Assembly (NCBI GenBank): GCA_020724105.1
Contig: DYHP01000028.1
Span: 3,702 to 11,964, forward strand
Direction of reading: 5' to 3'
Length of the DNA stretch: 8,263 bases
Source of the DNA: Candidatus Methylomirabilis sp.
GTDB taxonomy: Bacteria > Patescibacteriota > Patescibacteriia > DYHP01
The notes below the pieces were generated by a model, which had not been told where the DNA came from, made no database searches, and saw only the letters and a program-made list of their open reading frames with translations. Of the stretch, positions 6,801-8,263 are shown piece by piece (position 1 is the stretch's first letter; each line of letters opens with the position of its first letter). A program made the position numbers and the translations under genes.

Positions 6801-8263
6801 TCGTGATTGAAGTGTTTTGCCAAAAATTATTTTCACAGCCGGCGGGAAAACTCGTGTCACCATACGCCTCGTCGCCGGTGCGTTTATTTTTGAAAATGAC
6901 CAAACCTGTGACGCCTCCGAAATTGCTGCCAAAAAGCGTGACATAATCGCCTTTAACGGCTGAATCCGGGTCAATGTAACTTATGACTGGCTTAAGGCCG
7001 GTTTCTTCGGCGCTCACGCGGAAATTAACCGAGTTGCTAAGTTGGCCGTTTACTATTACCCTGACCGGGTAAGCGCCTGCCACAAGCGCCGGCACAATGC
7101 CGGTAATAGACAAATCGCTCCAAATTTGCGGATTGATGTCGCGGTCAGCCATGACTGCCTGGCTTGCGCCTTGCGATTCGCCGAATTGGAGGCCGGAAAT
7201 GACAAAAACATCGCTCCGCACGCCGGAATTGGGACTAAGTCCGCAAATGCCGGGACGGGTGATGTTGTTCACGACAAAATCGGAAATTCGAGGACCGCGC
7301 TCATCATTGGTCGCGTCTTCAAGCTGGGCCGAAGTTGTGACTTTAATCGGACCGGAGACCGCGCCCTCCGGAACTTTCACCACGATTTGATTCGCTTGCC
7401 AGGCGGCGGCGCAATCGCCAAGCAAAGCGATTTTGTCGTCCATCGGGTCTTCGGCGCCCAAAAATACAACTTGGCCCGGAATTGCGCCGAAATAACTGCC
7501 GAAAATCGTCACTAAATTTCCCTCCTTGCCGTCTTTGGGGTCAAGGCCGGAAATGAGCGGCAATTCAAGACAAATACCGTTAACGCAACTGCCTGAAGCG
7601 CAATCGCTGTCGCGTTGGCAGGGGCCGTTGACGCAAACTCCGCAGTTGTTTCCGCCGCAATCAATGTCAGTCTCGTCAAAATCCTGGATGCCGTTAAAAC
7701 AATGCGCTGGCCTTAAATTAACAAAAACAGACGCGGAAACAGAATTGTTCGCGTTTATATCATACGCTTTTGCTTTTATTTCGTGGCTGCCGACCGCGGC
7801 GCCGGTCGTGTCCCAAATACCCGAAGCGACAAAATTCAAAGGCGTTTGCCCCCCGCTCGGCGCGCCGATGTCAACCAAAGAGTCATCAACATAAAACTCA
7901 ACATAAGATATGCCCCCGTCATCAATTGCTTCGGCTTCCAAATTAACGGAAATGTCTTGCGATAAAATCGCGTTTTGCGCCGGATTGCGAATTACAACCG
8001 TCGGACCTGTCACATCAACCAAATTGCCGGTATGAAAATTGCCTTCGCAATTTGGCGCAAAACCGCCGCAAGTCAAACTCAAACCCGTCCTGCTTTTTAA
8101 ATTGTTTGAAACCGCGACATGGAAATCGCTGTCCGCGTCAAAACATTTTCTGTCCTGATTCGGTTCGGGGCAAGCCGCCAAAGGAGTGAATTCAACCACC
8201 GAACCATTAGTAATGTAAGTTCCAAGAACTCTCTCCCCGCCCTTGGTGACCAAAACATTGTTT
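847..8263 (-). CDS. Giant mosaic cysteine-rich surface/secreted protein, 5'-partial (TIG, SbsA-like Ig, DUF4215, pilin-like segment)
   Basis: Seen: one uninterrupted frame of 2,471 codons ending at TAA (847-849). It stays open to the right edge: the codons before TTG (8251-8253) read Asn-Asn-Val, so TTG is not a supported start. Domain order from that TTG: partial SbsA-like Ig (1-80); Ig-like (83-179); four IPT/TIG (232-607); two composite SbsA-Ig/YxWxW modules (655-1110); DUF4215 array (1127-1335); third composite module (1412-1647); unassigned domain (1650-1830); pilin-like segment (1878-2024); seven Cys-rich CGxG units (2076-2468). Dense paired cysteines imply export and oxidative folding. 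No catalytic motif was recognised, so a structural, adhesive or binding role is inferred. There is no C-terminal membrane helix, LPxTG or other anchor; attachment, if any, must be N-terminal and out of view. The mix resembles Patescibacteria giant proteins, with Cys-rich modules also known from myxobacteria. No frameshift or internal stop is present. Confidence 0.9.
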   Translation of the reverse strand, partial: NNVLVTKGGERVLGTYITNGSVVEFTPLAACPEPNQDRKCFDADSDFHVAVSNNLKSRTGLSLTCGGFAPNCEGNFHTGNLVDVTGPTVVIRNPAQNAILSQDISVNLEAEAIDDGGISYVEFYVDDSLVDIGAPSGGQTPLNFVASGIWDTTGAAVGSHEIKAKAYDINANNSVSASVFVNLRPAHCFNGIQDFDETDIDCGGNNCGVCVNGPCQRDSDCASGSCVNGICLELPLISGLDPKDGKEGNLVTIFGSYFGAIPGQVVFLGAEDPMDDKIALLGDCAAAWQANQIVVKVPEGAVSGPIKVTTSAQLEDATNDERGPRISDFVVNNITRPGICGLSPNSGVRSDVFVISGLQFGESQGASQAVMADRDINPQIWSDLSITGIVPALVAGAYPVRVIVNGQLSNSVNFRVSAEETGLKPVISYIDPDSAVKGDYVTLFGSNFGGVTGLVIFKNKRTGDEAYGDTSFPAGCENNFWQNTSITIKVPSLFKDGRTKVSLGDYGVRIKRRDDIESDSVNFNIREGAARPGVCRINPNNGPAGRTAVMLIGERFGLTAGLVVFTRQNNASISSWNDGEIRATVPVAAETGAVKVVVNSLESNAVNFTVADCNASGCGTGEQCCANGVCLPETEQCAVGLRQGGYLWRFSTGLIPLVPRVVEECSDGVSPSPAPWDARRGGNNVCVNAAVGARFTTDVDQLTLNSSNILVYKCVGADENPCAEVENVAGAISSWNNGFSFAPSANLSPSTYYQIFLKTGIRGAGEGGGYMEERKDECGEGFSYCFGFQTRADAQNCELGNVIVNPANKTSDKKDDVIDYNASAISKDDICILLNGYSYNWDWYAREADDSPTVKATVATQDSNGDGRVDPQAQATTNAETAPGPAIRIWAAVPTKNRSDYGELVIGFTDPKIIEYWPKCNTACVNAEVGFKTNVSLDQDTFSNNLHLYKCENESCSALRLTELGVTPTYTYSEVTKQATVVLNHLLLEDSTYYRVIIDGGQFGIKSTSGALLSGANYGSNFSWMFKTRNSAEPCEIDSVSLAPESTVLKYIGEKSSLSASALGAPDDCNPQGQRLVATDYSWRWTSANPDIVAMYYAADGGLLNVLPRGGRINCAANCLNTGTINISVCGNSRIEKGEDCDEGNIISGDGCSERCLNEGNALTCGNGIKDAGEDCDDGNTAANDGCSSSCLNEGSSKGGSICGNGDIGDGEDCDDGNSASGDGCSAECLNEGSVTGPYPVCGNGGLPEEGEDCDDGNILNGDGCSNRCLKEGLNPCANPTDSNCCGNNRLETGEDCDDGNIASSDGCSRLCLNEGSNIVYGSVCGNGLPLETGEECEFISRDINIDPFQYVVAENSSCETDGECRFIEVRAEAQNKPGQADVNVQCVCENDLMCAPPYIDRKDLGCGANKCCYLAPRVESVIPADRSSNVCRNATVGAIFNQEMDQASFAGNVFVYRLSGTERVDATTSTITGLSFSAIEAGGIKKTKVSLNLKAALSANKRYEIRIPANVVKSKNGVTMKNAASWEFTTGDKICALDEVRLIPPEMYIFDFDSHPISAQGYTKRETTIEPIESVPDVYAWDWRWLIADTNIVNFAGDVSLEGKDQNLQVPAAVRQGETTITAMASSTADIIYKSAFTKTASAPISVLICENPWPARTDSEWSPWVFTDSRDKNLGFEAFYCRDYGEEHYTPDDLPDVEVVRVPYSPSLGILQEYLLTLNCPENNPNCKKGDAIGIRVNTNPEHFSPEVWYEKQGFGGSPSKVTVDGFEAIQDGRTVYISAPYQYNYLNEYTLYSNIFIISYNENASPYTVAVYNQLLSNFKFLANLSRDIRDRRVCKILGGRDWAPAGKLVSCLKRSDCQRAALVSQPGLKNMVYCDAKKTLLRRDMKRIAQIRDMEEKFYSFGKSAATCSRTASLRCYADSDCPSGETCVKNYPKLEGGTFISYLTNSKWSSWQSALGNTLGYALPEDLLNEFSFACEEPYNALTCFNSASSTFYCPRYSRFYEYKGRPDGKEFTLGFDLEYTELFSSREPQTADKWAPDGNWRNPIPVLYSDGNYILNAHKSCADNVISAGSGRCGDGIVGAGEVCELGETRIESCGVNQFRTDTCNSKCTGWEPGDCSTTRCGDGVVQGSEVCDDGSLNGRYGRCGATCQGIGHYCGDGNLDGPDPDNDKEPSLNHSYGVRSGPEECDLGPQQNGFYDSGCSSECKIDGPRCGDNIRQEAHEECDTPVAETSSEGCTIQYQVKSRQCGGDKYFCQSEIVKNYQNVCTSVTIKSCRPCNFWRGEPSRLSCGKCCSVDDRTCSSGVRNVTAVCKTREVCAWGEGSPCRWGDYGACAYPGACGNGIKEGIEECDDGNRVNTDGCVIIPGKESDLSVSCKSARCGDGLVRQGYEMCDMGSANDTVCVAPYNGQCVYCSNNCLLVTRTGPYCGNGIIDTPYEGCDASACDPKKASYFDCVNFCDSNCRVRQ
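850..2028 (-). repeat. C-terminal array of seven CGxG-headed cysteine-rich units in the giant protein
   Basis: Residues 2076-2468. Units start at CGDGIVGAGEVC (2028), CGDGVVQGSEVC (1884), CGDGNLDGPDPD (1782), CGDNIRQEAHEEC (1614), CGNGIKEGIEEC (1233), CGDGLVRQGYEMC (1110) and CGNGIIDTPYEGC (969). Lengths are 48, 34, 56, 127, 41, 47 and 40 residues, far less regular than the central array. Only the fifth keeps the canonical CDDGNxxxxDGC of DUF4215. The fourth contains a 16-cysteine expansion with CGKCCSVDDRTC, EVCAWGEGSPC and GACAYPGA, resembling Cys-rich CxxC..RxC..CxW..C..GxCxPG repeats of myxobacterial-type proteins. The protein ends in CVNFCDSNCRVRQ with no anchor. Confidence 0.8.
2182..2622 (-). 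other. Type IV pilin-like soluble segment embedded in the giant protein (inferred)
   Basis: Residues 1878-2024. A charged amphipathic helix, LLRRDMKRIAQIRDMEEKFY (1881-1900), is followed by YPKLEGG, then SKWSSWQSALGNTLGYALPE, then a final FYEYKG and EFTLGFDLEY. This order matches what follows the membrane helix in pilin-like and GspG-like proteins: helix with xRxxDLxxIxxALExYY, GxYP, a W-x(3)-L segment, LPxDP, Y-x-Y, and a last strand ending LE. The hydrophobic pilin N-terminus and its peptidase site are absent. A Cys loop, CYADSDCPSGETC, sits between the helix and YP. The assignment rests on motif order only. Confidence 0.4.
2764..3306 (-). other. Unassigned domain within the giant protein (possibly a Patescibacteria-specific block)
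   Basis: Residues 1650-1830. Visible landmarks: ENPWPARTDSEWSPWVFTDS, an FYCRDYGE cysteine, DDLPDVEVVRVP, KKGDAIGIRVNTNPEHFSPE, WYEKQGFGGSPSKVTVDGFE, DGRTVYISAP, LYSNIFIISYNENAS and a helical QLLSNFKFLANLS. The aromatic, mostly beta-strand pattern suggests a compact globular domain rather than another Ig repeat. From memory, the same ordered motifs occur next to SbsA-like Ig modules in Parcubacteria giant proteins; I know of no assigned function. No catalytic motif was recognised. Confidence 0.5.
3313..4020 (-). repeat. Composite SbsA-like Ig + YxWxW module, copy C (protein repeat)
   Basis: Residues 1412-1647. The Ig part has PRVESVIPADRSSNVCRNAT (Cys 1429), FNQEMDQASF, VFVYRLSG, KRYEIRIPANVVKSKNG and SWEFTTG, a good SbsA/Big_5-like signature. 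The partner domain begins CALDEVRLIP and carries YAWDWRW, then ADTNIV, QGETTITA and a final strand PISVLIC. This is the most complete copy and serves as the reference for copies A and B. It is followed directly by ENPWP, the start of the next unassigned domain. Confidence 0.75.
4249..4875 (-). repeat. DUF4215 cysteine-rich array: five full repeats plus a truncated sixth
   Basis: Residues 1127-1335. Units begin at each CGN: 4771-4875 (35 aa), 4657-4770 (38), 4540-4656 (39), 4408-4539 (44), 4291-4407 (39), and a short end piece at 4249-4290. The consensus is CGNG..(E/D)xGEDCDDGNxxxxDGCSxxCLNEG. The fourth unit has CLKEG and an added C-x(7)-CC tail. The sixth keeps only CGNGLPLETGEECE and loses the DGN and GCSxxC parts. 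Just before unit 1, CAANCLNTGT looks like the tail of an additional decayed unit. At DNA level a block close to CATCATCGCAATCCTCGCC recurs on the plus strand in each full unit. DUF4215 repeats occur in myxobacterial and other extracellular proteins and are probably stabilised by disulfides. Confidence 0.9.
4924..6291 (-). repeat. Composite SbsA-like Ig + YxWxW module, copies A and B (protein repeat)
   Basis: Copy A spans residues 655-905 and copy B 906-1110. Each starts with an SbsA/Big_5-like Ig domain: CVNAAVGARF (683) in A and CVNAEVGFKT (921) in B, then xLxLYKC/ILVYKC, then STYYQIFLK or STYYRVIID, then FGFQTR or WMFKTR. A partner domain follows directly, opened by a Cys (CELGNVIVNP; CEIDSVSLAP) and carrying YSYNWDW or YSWRW. 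In A the partner holds DSNGDGRVD (859-867), which looks like a calcium-binding loop. In B the partner domain breaks off early into the DUF4215 array. The equivalent cysteines in A and B are 238 residues apart. Confidence 0.72.
6433..7560 (-). other. Domain block: four tandem IPT/TIG domains within the giant protein
   Basis: Four Ig-like IPT/TIG units: residues 232-329, 333-414, 421-522 and 528-607. Each opens with P-x-I/V-x-x-[IL]-x-P-x-x-[GA] (ISGLDPKDGKEG, ICGLSPNSGVRS, ISYIDPDSAVKG, VCRINPNNGPAG). Each continues with a G-x-x-F-G turn (GSYFG, GLQFG, GSNFG, GERFG), then a W-x-[ND]-x-x-I segment and a V-P strand, and closes with a S-x-x-V-N-F strand (units 2-4). Units 2 and 4 start with R-P-G-[IV]-C, giving an extra cysteine near the first strand. 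TIG domains usually act as spacers or binding modules in surface proteins. A Cys-rich loop (residues 185-229, with CQRDSDCASGSC) precedes the block, and another (609-634) follows it. Confidence 0.85.
7717..8007 (-). other. Domain: bacterial Ig-like, within the giant protein
   Basis: Residues 83-179, from GPTVVIRNPAQNAILSQD to SVSASVFVNL. The pattern P-x-V-x-I-x-x-P, then D-D-G-G-I-x-x-V-E-F-Y-V-D and S-H-E-I-K-A-K-A-Y-D is typical of cadherin-like or Big_9-type Ig folds of bacterial surface proteins. Upstream, residues 1-80 (EFTPL, then FHVAVSNNLKSRTGLSL, then GNFHTG) look like the C-terminal half of an SbsA-like Ig domain cut by the window edge. Confidence 0.7.

Noticed and set aside
1459..7965. 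Many 60-190 codon plus- and minus-strand frames inside the giant gene
   Set aside because: All lie within the continuous giant frame, show no known motifs, and are Arg/Ala/Leu-rich shadows of its codons.
8251..8253. TTG as the true start codon of the giant protein
   Set aside because: No ribosome binding site precedes it, the frame remains open upstream, and the peptide begins in the middle of an Ig-like domain without a signal peptide.

Overview
The window holds two genes, both on the minus strand and read towards position 1. One is a very large secreted or surface cysteine-rich protein that runs off the right edge of the window (847-8263, 5' end missing). The other, 139 bp downstream of it, is a complete 225-codon single-pass membrane protein with calcium-binding type thrombospondin-3 repeats (30-707). 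I see no RNA genes, insertion sequences, CRISPR arrays or metabolic genes. Coding density is high, and no gene-free stretch exceeds 139 bp.

Organism (inference). The domain mix points to a Candidate Phyla Radiation (Patescibacteria) genome, most likely Parcubacteria: DxDGDGLTDxEE repeats behind one membrane helix and a proline-rich linker, a short EPEDILSGVD-like N-terminal motif, and a giant mosaic of TIG, SbsA-type Ig and DUF4215 domains around a block that I remember from Parcubacteria proteins. The reading frame uses no internal TGA, so it fits the standard bacterial code. Taxonomy cannot be proved from this window.

Layout of the giant protein, N to C, with residues counted from the TTG codon at 8251-8253 (the real start lies outside): C-terminal part of an SbsA-like Ig domain (about 1-80); bacterial Ig-like domain (83-179); Cys-rich loop (185-229); four IPT/TIG domains (232-607); Cys-rich loop (609-634); two copies of a composite module of SbsA-like Ig plus a YxWxW-containing partner domain (655-1110); an array of five full DUF4215 repeats and one truncated one (1127-1335); a Cys-rich linker; a third copy of the composite module (1412-1647); a large unassigned domain (1650-1830); a segment resembling the soluble part of a type IV pilin-like protein (1878-2024); and a C-terminal array of seven CGxG-headed Cys-rich units (2076-2468). 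There is no C-terminal anchor.

Together the two genes look like a cell-envelope locus: a very long disulfide-rich extracellular rod or adhesin, and a small membrane-anchored protein displaying metal-binding repeats outside. A shared function is an inference from orientation and proximity only. The most interesting points are the pilin-like segment buried inside the giant protein, the triplicated composite module apparently split by the DUF4215 array, the unassigned 1650-1830 domain, and a gap between the genes that carries five copies of ACGCCG/CGGCGT able to form competing hairpins.
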